Below, piece after piece: positions 1 through 11,715 of a stretch of DNA of 64,000 nt. The first letter of the stretch is position 1. Each line of letters opens with the position of its first letter. The stretch covers positions 1,113,024-1,177,023 of the forward strand of contig VXAA01005193.1 of NCBI GenBank assembly GCA_013399115.1, given 5' to 3'. Below the pieces are notes generated by a model, which was given only the letters and a program-made list of their open reading frames with translations, ran no database searches and had not been told where the DNA came from. The DNA comes from Anseranas semipalmata (Eukaryota; Chordata; Aves; Anseriformes; Anseranatidae). The position numbers and the translations under genes are program-made.

Positions 1-969
1 TTGGGTTGGTTGTATGGCAAGGGTAGGGCTCTGCAGAGCCACTGAGGGGACCTGCTGGGGTGAGATGGGCACAGCCCCAGGCCAGGCGAGTCCCACCTGC
101 CCTCAGCTGCAGGGACATGGCCACCGCTGCCAGGCCCGCATGGTACCGTCTCGACATGTGTCCCCTCTCCTGCGCACACAGCCCCTTACCATGGCCAGCT
201 ATGGGCAAGTCCCAGCTGTGCCACCAGCTGTGCTGCTGGGATGGGTGCTAGCTGACTGGTAGCAGCTGCTGGCCAGGGGGCTGTAGTAGACAGAGAAGAG
301 ATGAGAAAAAGAGAAAAACCCTCTGCCAGGATGAAAACAGTCCCTGCTGTGAAACCAGACATCCATGTCCCCTTTGATCAGAGCTGAGACATGGTTTTCT
401 CTCCACAGCACAGTAGCTCCATGTAGCAGCAGGACACAGCCAGGGTCTTTGCCTACAGGCAGTGGCTAAGAGGGACCCAGGGGGGCAGCCAAGAAGCCCT
501 CTGCTAACAACCTGTGTGTAGTCTGGTGGGTGTCCAGAGCTCCCTCTTACCTGTGTGGGGTCATGAGGCTTTTCTGCAGAAAGCAGAGGACAGCTCAGGA
601 TGCAGCTAATTAAAAGAGAAGAAGATAGTAGGCAGGGGAGATGTTAATACAAAATACAAGTATGAAGACTTCTGTCATCTGGCCTTGAAATATCTTGGTT
701 AGACCTGCTTTCTCCTACTCTTCTACCCCTCCATTTGAAGATCACCACCTCTCTTGCACACCATCAGATCTTCCCGCCAGCCCAGCAGCATCCCTCTCTC
801 ATCAGCCAGAAGAACTGGTAAGGGCTCATGCAAAATGTTCTTTTCTGTGTGGTGAGGAGAAAAGCACCCCACAATTCAGATATTTGTGGACTGGTGCTTC
901 CAAGCTCTGGTGTGGGCATGTGCTGTGGGAGACAACAGCTGGGGAAAAGTGCTCTGAAAATGTTATTTT
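1..969. other. Unique non-coding DNA, no gene recognised
   Basis: Reading frames here reach at most about 120 codons, overlap on both strands and resemble no protein family I know. No repeat family, RNA gene or CpG island was recognised. The first 300 bases are rather GC-rich and the rest is mixed. Confidence 0.6.
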
Positions 970-1200
970 TCTTCGTATTACAGTAATGCTTCCATATGCA
1001 GTGAGGCTGGATGTGGTAGCAAGAACAACCCTCATCCAGATACCTTTGTACCAGGGACTCAAGTGACAAAGGGGCAGAATTACAGGGAAGTGAAGTGCCC
1101 TTTAGTCACACAGCGGGTGAAACTGCCATTGGCCCACAGCAAAACCCAAATTTCCCAAATCCCCTTCTAGTGCCTCAGCCTTTGTGTCACACACAATCCA
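970..1200 (-). repeat. Old MIR-type SINE relic, antisense
   Basis: The stretch follows, with many substitutions, the reverse complement of the MIR-type SINE pattern known from amniote genomes. It opens with TATTACAGTAATGC. A diverged middle part follows. Then come a segment like the 'cagagaagtgaagtgacttgcccaaggtcacacagc' core (seen here as GGGAAGTGAAGTG and TAGTCACACAGC), a 'gtggcagagctggg'-like part and a 'cccagtccagtgc'-like end (TTCTAGTGCCTCAG). The divergence means it is ancient and inactive. The 5' half is less certain than the core at about 1070-1190. The exact subfamily cannot be set by eye. Confidence 0.7.
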
Positions 1201-2654
1201 CTTGGGTTTTGTTAGGAAAAAATATCCCCCTTGCACGTGGAAGACAGAGACTGCAAAACTGAAGAGAAGCTGATTCAGATTTGAATGTCCCTGCAGAACA
1301 ATTGTTGCTATTTATAAAAAAATGCACTCTCTGCAGTATATAATTAGAAGCTTTGCCTTCCACACACAAATTGGAGATAATGACTCTGAAAGAAAGTGAA
1401 AGGAATCCAAACAGAACAATTTCTGTCCTGAAACTCACTTGCTAAAAACTCCTTCAGCTTTTCACTGAAGTCTGCTTTGGAGCCTGTGCACTTTCCATGC
1501 CCCAGCTAAACGACTGGTGAGCCAGTGTGTGGAAGCATCACAAAGTGTTACAAAATGTTTTGAAGCCAAGAACACAGCTCAGGTAGCTGGAAGTAAAACC
1601 TGTGGGAATTTGGATGCCTGATTTGTGTTTTCCACACCCTTGTAATCACAGATTGCTTTAGAAAGACCCACCTGTTGATGACAAAGTGTTGAATGCCAGG
1701 CTGCCTGGAGCAGAGGAAGGTCTATAGGTGGACATCCAGGCTTCTGAGTTACAACAAAATATAGTTTCAAAATTTATTATGGAAAGGCAAAACCGAGATA
1801 TTCGGGTGTAGAACCACAGAAATCTGTATAGTTAAGTTGCATTTTAAATTTTTAAAATACTTTGCTTTGATAATGTAAACACATACAACAGTATATATAA
1901 AAATGTAACATGTCGTTCTTAATCAAATTTTTGTATGTGTCATTATTTGCATGCACAATTAAAATCAAATTATAGTTAAATCTCTTTGAAAAGACAGCAA
2001 AACAATTTACAGAAATCAAAACACAATGAAATCAGGAAGTTGGTTATGAAACCCTTGCAATACATGTGTTTCTTTAAACTGACATGAAACATTCCCACGA
2101 GCTATCCCCATTTTCACAAGACAGTGATTTCTGACACTGTCTCATCACTGCGTGGCCACCAGGCTTTAAGCAGAGCCTCCTACCAGCCTTGCTGCAGGTG
2201 AGGAACCTCTTCTGCTCTTGCTGGGCATTTTGGGAGGTGTCCTGGCCCTGAACCAAGGAAGAAGATTCAGTGGCACAGGGGATCCAAAGACCTCCACCTC
2301 CATGGCCAGCCCCAGCATGGCCCAGCATAGAGAGGTCTCCCGCCAGTGCAGTGGGGGGAACAGCCTGCCCTGATATGTGGAACCTGATTTTAATTAAATC
2401 TTGCCAGATGGCAAAGCTTTTGGAGTCCTAACACCCCCTATGTGACCGTCTAGGCAGAGATCATCCCATCAACAGACGTGAGATTCAGAGAGCGAGGACT
2501 GCTGACTGCCTTGATTTGCTATGTGAATTCTGTCTTTACAAAGCATAAATTCATAATAATTACATTATTTTCATATATACAGAGCTGTTCAAAACTAATC
2601 AAGAAATGTTTTAAATGCAGTTAAGGGAATATTCACAATCCCCCTCCAGGGCAG
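1201..2654. other. Unique non-coding DNA with an AT-rich block
   Basis: No gene or repeat family was recognised. The block at about 1780-2060 is strongly AT-rich. It contains an octamer-like ATTTGCAT and an AATCAAATTATAG homeodomain-like cluster. It could be regulatory, or only AT-rich spacer. Confidence 0.5.
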
Positions 2655-2765
2655 CTCTTTTTGCTCCTATTTTGCAGAGAAGTGCTGTTGATTAGGATAA
2701 GTGTCTAGACTGGAGATCACACAAATAGCCAAAAGTAGCACCAGAAATAGAAACCAGGAAACTTG
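2655..2765 (-). repeat. Old MIR-type SINE relic, antisense
   Basis: The order of segments follows an antisense MIR: a TTTTGCAGAGAAG part (consensus 'ttttacagatgagg'), GGATAAGTG (consensus 'gttaagtgacttgcc'), GGAGATCACACAAATAGCC (consensus 'aggtcacacagctagt') and ATAGAAACCAGG (consensus 'attcgaacccagg'). The copy is degraded. It lies directly next to a MIR-like segment in the opposite orientation. Confidence 0.55.
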
Positions 2766-2890
2766 TTTTTCACTCTGCATGTCACTGTGTCATTCATTTT
2801 CCTCCTGTGTGAAATGGGAGTAATAAAAGCTACTGCAGGAGCATTGTGAGTTTTCTGTGGTGAAATGCTTTGGAAGGCTGCAAGGAAAAA
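2766..2890 (+). repeat. Old MIR-type SINE relic, sense
   Basis: This follows the sense MIR core and 3' part. GTCACTGTGTCATTCATTTT is followed by CCTCCTGTGTGAAATGGGAG (consensus 'tcctcatctgtaaaatgggg'), then TAATAAAAGCTACTGC, a 'cattgtgag' segment (consensus 'gttgtgagg') and GAAATGCTTTGGAAGG (consensus 'aagtgctttgaga'). Together with the antisense relic immediately to its left it forms an inverted SINE pair. Confidence 0.65.
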
Positions 2891-5587
2891 TTTCCTTCCC
2901 CACGCGCAGCTTCACGTTGGCTCCCCTTCTCCACTGAGAAGAACATTCTCATGGTGAATGGGAATGGGCTCTCAATCTCTTGTCCTAAGGAAACACGTTG
3001 TTCGCATTTCTGACTTACTGTGCGCCAAGAACTCCAGCCAGCCACAAGGCTGCCCTCAGTGAGCCTTTCAAGCATCCTTTGGTGGGAGACGGGAGAATCC
3101 CTTCTGCATGCTGGATGCACAACAGCAGGCTGGCCTCTTCTGCTGACCTGGGGAGTCCTTTCCTCCCCTGCTCTGATTGACAACGTATAGAGCAAGGCAG
3201 TGGCTCTCTCTCCCAGTAGCTCTCTCTGAAATCAGAATATACACCACTGCTGGGAGACGTGTTCACTCTCGATCCCTCAGCTGTTGCTGCAGCATCACAG
3301 CAAGTACAATTCCCATGAGATTCTTGAAAAATATCCAAGTCCTTACAACTTTTTTCTTCCCTAGGTGCTTGGCATATGGTTCAGATTATAGGATTTTCTG
3401 CTCTGCATTTCATTGCTAGTCATTTTTTCTCAAAGTTCATTCCTTCCACCTCTGCCTGCTGGGCTCAGAAGAACTTGGTTAGGATGGATTGATAAATGCT
3501 TAAATAGTGCTTCCAACAGTGTGGGCTGAAATTTGGCAGGCTAAATTCTGTCCAGAAGAGGTGCAGGCTGAAATGGCAGGACTGGAAGTAGGGAGCAGTC
3601 CAATCTGAGCAGGAGGTACCAAAGCTGCAGCCTCCTCCTGCCTAGGACAAGCCTGGGACCTTTCTTCACCATGCTCATTTGACCAGAGGGAATAAGCTGG
3701 CGGTAGGACTGGGGCAATACTTGTAACCTTCAGTGTGACTTTATTCATTCAGCTTAGCATGGATAACTCCTCAGGCAGATGGTGATCAATGGGACCTGCT
3801 GGGTCCCCTAATGCAGCTCACTTTCTAAAGAAATGCAGTAATGGAGCAGAACAGGCAGTAATGAAACTCTGAAGGACCCCAAAGTAGAGCTTCTTTTTCT
3901 CTCCCTTTAATTGCAAGGCTAATGTTCCACATAAATATCTAGCAGCTGGTTGTTTGTGTATTTCGTTTTGAAAGCCTGGCTAAAAAAAACAAGCGAGAGT
4001 ACAGCTGGGAGTCAAGAAAGCTTTCAAAGGAGATAAGGCACTTTGCCACCAGCACTTCATGGGAGGGGCATTCTGACAACAACATGATTTTAAAAGATTA
4101 AGTGCACAGAGTCTAAAGTTCTTCCAGAATTTAAATATTTATTGAACGTTTGTATCAGAGGCAGCCACAAAGCACCAGGTTTAAAAGAGGGCTCCTGAAC
4201 CAAAAGGTGAGTGCTGGCAGTGTATGACGCTCCACGCAAGGAGAAATCAACCAGGCAGTGCTAAATGAAAAAAGTATAAACCTCTGAAATGAGCTGGATA
4301 GTAATTGCCTAATGCCAAAAGGACAGAGCTCAGAGTTCTTTCCTGCATTCTCTTTATTATTCATAATAAACTGTTAGCTCTAATCTGAAGCCATAACTGC
4401 TCTGGGTGCAGAGTCACCCTCTGGGAAGCTACCAGAGACTGACATTTTAGAGGGAGAGGGAACCCAAGCTAGCCCATGAAATGCAGGGTCTCTGCTTATG
4501 TAGACACTTCCTCCGATTCCTCATGCAAATGTATGCACAAATATCTCATTAGCTGTATTTGACAGGCAGCCACGTCTGTACGAGTAGCGACATGCAGCTG
4601 TGTTCTCATCTCAGACTCCAGGGTTTAAAGACAATCTCTTGCCTCAAGGAAGGTTGCACTCAAGAGGAGAGATGTGTTAACCCCCAGACAGCTGGAAAGC
4701 TGCAGAAGTTCAAGTAAGCTCCCTCAAAGAGAGCTGACTTTCATGGAAACAGGCAAGCAGAAGATAACTTAATGATCTGGCCACACGGTACGCTGAGGAG
4801 CAGATAGTAATGCGCTGCAGATGTGACACATCAAGATCATATGCTGGTCTGTTGAGAACTGACAGAAATGGAGATGATGTAGTTATAGAATGAAAATAAG
4901 AACAAAATGTAAAAATAATCAAAAGTAAAGATTAATTCCGAAAAGTACTAGGGAAGCCTTGCTAAGAAGAAAGCCTTACCTCACTTAAGCTCAGAGATTC
5001 GGTTCTAGGAAGGGTTCAGCTACTGCAGATGAGGACCTGTTCAAGGATGCAGGTGCAAGGTCAGAAGAACTCAGTGTCAGTGTGAGATTCTGTTTCTACG
5101 GTCTTAATCAATAATATAAAATATTGAACCTCAGATGAGCTAATAATGTTCCTACCATCTTGCCTTAGCCTAAATAAGGTAAAAAGTATGTCTATTGGTA
5201 CTTGCCGGCAAGCTGGCTCTTTTGACCTTTTTCTCATGGAAAGTCCTGACTCATCTCTGTCTCTCACCTCCAGTATTTGTCCATCACCTAAATTCTACTT
5301 AGCTTAACTAAAAGAAAGATGATGTAAGATGCCTGTTACAGTTTCTCATTCATGCTAAACTACTACTCATATTCATATGTTCTCTCTCTAGTGGTTATAA
5401 ACATTTTCCTCTATAATACAAAGCTACAGGCTACTGTTTTTAGGCCTACTAAAAGATATCTACAAAATAGAGATATTCATAGGTATTTTTCTGACCCCTT
5501 GGCATAATAAGCCTGAGCTCATTTCTAAGATCCATCTATTGGCAGGATTTCATTTCCTTTTGAATCTGTGAAACAACAAAAAGTATA
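2891..5587. other. Unique non-coding DNA, no gene recognised
   Basis: Open frames of up to about 120 codons occur near 2830-3420 on both strands, but they overlap each other and match no family I know. No repeat was recognised. The 4480-4570 part is AT-rich with an ATGCAAAT octamer (near 4523), which is only a weak hint of regulatory function. Confidence 0.55.
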
Positions 5588-5588
5588 T

Positions 5589-5660
<72 letters not shown>

Positions 5661-5671
5661 TTTTTTTTTTT
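5588..5671. repeat. (CTTT)n microsatellite ending in a T run
   Basis: About 18 nearly perfect CTTT units run from 5588 to about 5660, followed by 13 Ts. On the minus strand this reads as a GAAA repeat after an A run. That is typical of a microsatellite that grew from the tail of a retroposed element, although no element body was recognised beside it. The antisense frame through it encodes a Lys/Arg/Glu-rich artefact. Confidence 0.97.
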
Positions 5672-8600
5672 GAAATGCTTGTCAAATAGGTCCTGTGAAC
5701 ACTTCAGTGTGGACACTCTCAAAGTGGACAGTCTCTAACTGTGCCAATTAATGACTTTCAAATACTTGCTCTGTGGGAATGTGGGTATGCTACTGTTTTT
5801 CTTCCCAGGCAAGCATGATACCCACATCCCTCAAATCCCCGCTCCTCCCTCTACCCTCCAGTATTTTGGGATAGCTGTGAGAATGAGCCCTGCACAAACA
5901 GATGCATGACATTTTCTCTGTGCAAGCTTTTCTCTATGTACTTTCTTCAAATATTTGTGGGAAATAGATAAAATGTACTCAGAGTGCTATGGCAGGGAAT
6001 TCACTCTTTTCAGAGGAAAAATGTCATCGCAGAGATACTGCAGCTCTTTGCTGAGCTCCTCTTCTCCAGCCTGCCCTGTTCACCTGTGCATTTGGGCACC
6101 TTTCAGATACACACCAGGACTGAAAGTAGTGCTGCTGGGCAGAAGTGAAAAAATCTTTCATTCCTAGGTTGCCATTCCCAGTCTTGATGAGGTGTGACAA
6201 AGTTGCTTTGATCAGACAATGCTGTCTGTGAAGCAAGGGGGGAAGGCATCACTGCAATAGAGTATGAGTTGATTGAATCACTAAAATTATAACAGCGTGG
6301 ACACTACAGATGGGATAAGAAAGGTGGTTTCTTCAGCATCCCTCTATAATCATTGAAGAAAACTCCTTGAAGAGGGACATTAGATTTGTTAGGCTTCATG
6401 GCTAGCCCCCAGCTGGACATGTGTTGGCAAGAATATAAATCTTTTATGCCCATAGAGCATACACCCAGGTCTTCTATGCGTGACCATCAGAAGGATGAAC
6501 TTCAGCACTACCTACAACAGCTCTACCTGGGCTGCGGATAGAAAACCTCCAGTCAAGAGAGTTTCAAGGAAAAATTTGGTCTAACATGTGACAGTAATCC
6601 AGTTTTTATTTTTGAATACACAATGACAGGAGCTGCAGAGGATCTCCCATTAGAGTCCCTCTTTGAGTCCTCTCTTGCTCTCTTTCATAAGGTTTTCTCA
6701 GTTTCTTAGCTAACACATTCTTGCTCGACCTTTTTTTTTTTTCCTCTCCAGCTATGCAAATCTTTGAAGGATCATCAAGAGCCATTCAGTGCTTATAAAA
6801 GAAATAAATATTCCCTGGGGAAAGTAAGGTATCATCTTTCAGTCAGGCAAGACAGGGTTTGCCATTTAGTTGCCAAAAAGCAGTTTCACAAGTAATCTCA
6901 GTCTGTCAGGCAGTTTTGCTTGGGCTGGCAGGGTATGTGGTAGAAGCTTCCAGACGTGCTGAGCCTTCTGAGGTAGGTGGATTGAGATCAACAAGTTTTT
7001 CTGAAACAGGAACAAGACAGAACAGGCTGAGAAGGTCATGAATTAAGATGACAATCTGCTGTGCCAGACTCAGGTCAAGCCTGTGCACATCTTAAGAGGT
7101 CACTGTATATTCTCCAGTTCAGGTGGTTCAGAGCTCACAGAGTTTCAGAGTAGTGCTGGGCTTTCAAATGTTCAAAGACCAGGTTTACCTAGCATCCAAA
7201 GTCACTAATGCATTTTGATCACCTCAGCTTAGAAACAACACGTACGTAGGGGGCAGTCCTATCCTGGCTGTGACTTGGACTGGAATGAACCCAAGAAGGA
7301 TTCTGCATAAATCTGTACAGCTACTATAAAGCCTCTGACTGTGTAATAGTTTCATTTCAGGAGTGGTTATGAAGCAATTTCAAAAATTTCAGTCCTGACA
7401 TGAAGCATAACGTTCTGACCCCTCTGAAGTCAAAGAGATTTGGGGATTTTAATGCAAAGGGTATGCAGTTTAGTGCGAGTTACAGTTACAGTTTGCTTTT
7501 TAACACTCCTGTCCCTATTTAGTCTGACAATGAAAATGATTGCAATTATTATCCTGATGCCCTAATGCCCTTTTACTTTCACATCCTTTTGTTCTGTTGG
7601 TTCCTCCACAGTAAGCAAATCAAGTCCTCTGCCCTGTGAGCACTGTGGCAGGGCTACACAGTATCTCAGGCTATCGTGGTTCTCCTAATACATCAGAGTT
7701 GTTTATTCTTTCTCATTTGCCTACCCAAGCCAAGCTCTTTTTCTGTTCCATCAGAGAGCAATCACTGGGGAGGCAGAGAAGCATCCCGAAACAGGGCACG
7801 TTGCTGTTAAGCAATTATCTATGCACAAAACTGCAGCACACTGAAAGAAAACCTCCATTTTCATTCCCAGAAGCTGGGACTGTTCAAGCCTATGAAAGTA
7901 TGTGGGTGCTAGTCTTGTCCAGCTCTAGCTCCTACGCGTATGTGATTAAACCTTGAATTTATGCCTGCTGGGTGTTATGCATCATTCCAGCTCTTTTCCA
8001 GAGATGAAGTGGCTGGGCCAGGATGTGACCCAAGCCCTGACCCAAGTTAAAAGCTGATCTCTGGGTTTTAAATGGACTTGGACAGGGCTCTGTCATTTGG
8101 GTATTTTTTCCAATTGAGATGGAGATTGCTCACACATCTTCTCACAGAAAAGCTCCTTTCTCTCAGTCCTGGATTTTCCTGTGACCATTGGTACCCTGCC
8201 AAGCATTTTCATTTTGCTTTCTCACCACAGCAAATGCAGACAAGTCTAATGGTATTGCCAGGGCTAGCAACCCTGTGGCCTCTCTCCTTTCCAAGTTCCT
8301 TCCTATGAAGGGAGATAGATGTAAAGGTGGAAGTCTCTGTAAGTTCAGCATGGGAGACATGGGCATGGCATGGACCCATTCCCATTTCCAATGAGAAGAA
8401 AGGGTATGAGGGTTGCTTGAGCAGAGATCTTCAGTGCATAGTGAAAGGTCCAATGATGCATGGATTTATTTGTCCAACATTTAAGGGTATGAGGCTAAAA
8501 AGCCTGAAAATCGGAATTCATTTTGCCTGATGAGCATGGATGCACCCAAGAAGCAGTAATACCTGCATCTCCCCCATGCTCTGGCCCATGTTGGTGTGTC

Positions 8601-10384
8601 TTCCACCTTCCCTGAAAATCCTTGCGAGGAGGTGAGGGATAGGCCTGCCTGAAGGCCTTTTAATCTCTGATTTTTCCTTTGAGCAACCTTCTGGGCAGTT
8701 TGGACTCAAGGAATGTTATGAACTGGGGACTGCCCCTCCAGATCCAGTTAATGGGGTTTATGAAAGAACTATCTGTGCCAAGTAGTCCCAAGCAGTCCCA
8801 AACAGACAGCACTGAACAATTTAGAAACCTCTCTGTGAAACAAGTGACCTGTGGCTGAGAAATATTGAAATCCAATTTTTTAAAATTTTCTATCCCAGGT
8901 GGTTTTCCAAATTCAGTGCCGTTCAGTTTGCCAGCAGTAGTACCTCTGTGGTAGAAACTAAACTGAGGTACTGTCTTGTACAGTAAAAGCTCGGGGAGGA
9001 AAACAAAAACCTGTCAGACTGCATCATGGCTGCTCCAACCTCTGATACAGCCAGGAAGTTTCCAGAGGGCTCATCTGACACATTTTTCTGATCCATCCAA
9101 AGCCCATCTTGAATTCAGGTTTTGCTATCATGCCTAGACAAAGAAGTGGTTGTATTAAACAATGTGCCTGTCTGAGTAACCTCTGTAGGTAGGATGTGAG
9201 AAGTTCACAGGTAAATGTTGTAGAGGGCCCAAAGCGATGTTTGTACAGCTATTCTTAGCAGAGATTTTATTGACCTAACATCATCTGTACTGCTTAAGAT
9301 GCTAGTTCTGGTAAAATGTGCTGGATTGACAACTGAGGGGACTTGAGGTTTGTTTCTTCACTGAACAGAGTTTCTCCACTGAACAGAGACAAAAGACAGC
9401 ACAGGGAATGCTTCCTTCCCAGTACTCTCTACCAGCTTTACGCTTATTTCCTGACATTCATAGTGAAGCAGTGTTTAGGAGCTCCAACCAGTTTACATAC
9501 CCTCTCCTGAGTGCTTTAAAAATAGATGGACTCTTCCATTCTAGCAAGCAGGGCCAGGAGACCAAAGCATCTTCCACTCCTCTCAGACTCCCAGTGTAAC
9601 TGCAGCTACTTACAGTGGATTTTTCTGTTGACACCAAGACCTCTAAACTCATTTTGTGCAGAGAACAGTGTGAACATCTGGCATCAGCTAGTCACTCACC
9701 ACCTACGTAGGATCAAAATCCTGTCTTAGCAGGACCCTGGCCTGAAGCTGCGCCACATGTTTCTGAGTAGTACGTATGCTTAAACCTAGAGAAAAGGAAT
9801 GACAGGAAAAACAAAACTAAGAGGAGAGAAAAGTTAGTACAGACAGTGCATTACCAAGACATCTGTTTGCAGGGGTGGCAGAACAAGGAAAACTTGTGAA
9901 AATTACCTTCAAGGGACTGTGCTGAAACTGGAGAACCTGATAAGATCTTGATTCTGGGGGAACTCCAAAGAAAGGCAATGGCATCCCCTTTTGGAGTCCA
10001 TCCAGTTCAGCACTCAGTGATACAAGTGCAGCCCTTCAGCATAGATCACTCTAATTGCATCCTATTTACTGTGTAATTGCCCTATAAACAGACACACACA
10101 TACAGCATAGGAAGAGAATTGGGATCTATAATTATATGCAATTAGTCACATTCATTGCTCCCTGCTCTACTTATCCCTAATGAATGGCCTGTGCAAACAG
10201 CAGGCTTGGTACTGGGACAAATTTATGCGTGACTTGGGCAAAGGTAGCACCAGAGATCAGCATCATTCGACACAGAACAAGGGGTGGAAGAGTACTGCAG
10301 CCTAGCACAAGTGATAAACAATCAGGTCCACGAGTCCTAGGGAGGGATCAGAGGGACAGATCATGGCCAAAGGATTCAAAAGAC
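5672..10384. other. Unique non-coding DNA, no gene recognised
   Basis: A long stretch without a recognisable gene, RNA gene or confident repeat. Frames of 60 to 106 codons, such as one at 7636-7956, look random. A part near 7415-7465 resembles a short 'gaagtcaatggg' motif common in sauropsid repeats, but it is too short to assign. A T run lies near 6730. Confidence 0.55.
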
Positions 10385-10500
10385 CCAGTCTGCTTTCGGC
10401 CATGGCTGCGTGATTTCAGGAAAATAGTTTTGGTGTCCTTATGCATCAACTTCCCCACCTACAGGACAGGGCTGGTGATCTTCATCTTCCTTTGAAATGG
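10385..10500 (+). repeat. Old MIR-type SINE relic, sense
   Basis: GCTGCGTGATTTCAGG corresponds to 'gctgtgtgaccttggg'. The segment around ATGCATCAACTTCCCCACCT corresponds to 'tgcctcagtttccccatct', and ACAGGACAGGGCTGGTGATC to the 'gtaaaatggggataat' region. The order and spacing fit the MIR core. The copy is short and diverged. Confidence 0.6.
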
Positions 10501-11649
10501 AGGTGGTACATACAAAACAAAAAGTTTATAGAAGAGCTAAGAGATCTGCTCTTATTTCAACAATCCACAAGTGACCCTTAAGTACAAGAGTCCAGCAAAC
10601 ACTTTGAAATTGTACTGGGTGCAAAAGAATTGGAGAGATACCACTTAAAGGTACTAGCACTGCAGCTGGTGAGAGCAGCACTGGCCCAAGAGGCACAAAC
10701 ATGTGGCTGAGGAAGTTCTCCCAGGTCGGAAATTTTAGGGCTAACCCAAACCTAGGTGTATGAGGTGCTGGTACAAGACCACAGGGGAACAGGGACAGCC
10801 TCATCACTTTAGGCTTATAAAGCAGAGAAATCAAATGTTGGAAAAATATATTCTTAGGTGGAAAAGAAGCACTTCTGTGCCTGACAGATGGAGGATGGTG
10901 TTTTCTGTCCCCAGCAGCTCAGCTACAATTCAGAGAAACAGAGCTGGGCCCCAAGTGAATCAAAACCGTCTGCAAGGCACTCCAGCAGATCTGTCATTTG
11001 CTAAACACTGATGATAGTGGTGAAAAAATACCCATGTGTTAAAGAAATCTGCTGAAAAGGGAAACCACCCAGCTGGGCTTCCACTCTGTGTGCAAACCCA
11101 GGCTGTGGTATTATCTGGGAGGCTGCCTTCCTGCTGGCAAATGTTAGCTGGTACCTTCTGGAAGAGAAAAAAACAAAGTATTTTTTATGGCCCAGCTCTC
11201 CTGGGGAGGTGTGTCCTCCCAGGGGGAATTTAGCAGGGTGGCTTAGGGTTGCTCTTTTTGCCTCCTCCATTTATTTTCTTGCATTCCCACCAATGCAGGT
11301 CATTTTCTTTGGCCTCCTCAGGCCCATCCTTGCTGTGTTTGGTCTCTTTTCCTCCCAGGGGACCATGTACCCCTCTGGGCTTCACCATGTAGGCAGGGGT
11401 GGTGGGGTTGGGCTGCCTGGTGTGGCTGAGCTGCTGCTGCTTTGGATGGACAAAACTCAGCCTTGCTCAGGCTGCACCAAGTGGGATGTGTTGTGCTGGA
11501 GGCAGAAGAGCCTCCTGTGTGCAACTTGTTTTGAAGAAGAAAAAGTATAGGAATCAAACATGATTTTCTCTTTTTCTTTTTTTCAGAGCACAACGTTGGC
11601 CCTGCCTCAGCTGGGGAGCTCAGCAGGGCCTCAGCGCTGGACAATCACC
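10501..11649. other. Unique non-coding DNA with an imperfect hairpin
   Basis: No gene family was recognised. A near-perfect hairpin lies at 11200-11223 (CCTGGGGAGG, five-base loop, CCTCCCAGG, one bulged G). A very strong splice-acceptor-like sequence, a long pyrimidine tract ending in CAG, ends at 11586. The open frames downstream run into the MIR/L2-like tail described next. Confidence 0.5.
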
Positions 11650-11715
11650 TCAGCCTGGGCATAGCCTCTGTGCTCAACAAATGCTATTTTTAATGTGAAT
11701 AAAATAATTATAGGC
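11650..11715 (+). repeat. MIR/L2-type 3' tail relic
   Basis: CCTGGGCATAGCCTCTGTGC and CTCAACAAATGCTATTTTTA correspond to the MIR/L2 tail pattern 'cctggcacatagtaggtgctcaataaatg', followed by an A/T-rich end that contains AATAAA at 11698-11703. The AATAAA is therefore probably repeat-derived and not a gene's polyadenylation signal. The body upstream of 11650 is not recognisably MIR. Confidence 0.45.

Noticed and set aside
5525..5722. Minus-strand frame rich in Lys/Arg/Glu repeats
   Set aside because: It is the translation of the (CTTT)n microsatellite.
11698..11703. AATAAA as a gene polyadenylation signal
   Set aside because: It lies in a MIR/L2-like repeat tail where AATAAA-like sequence is expected.
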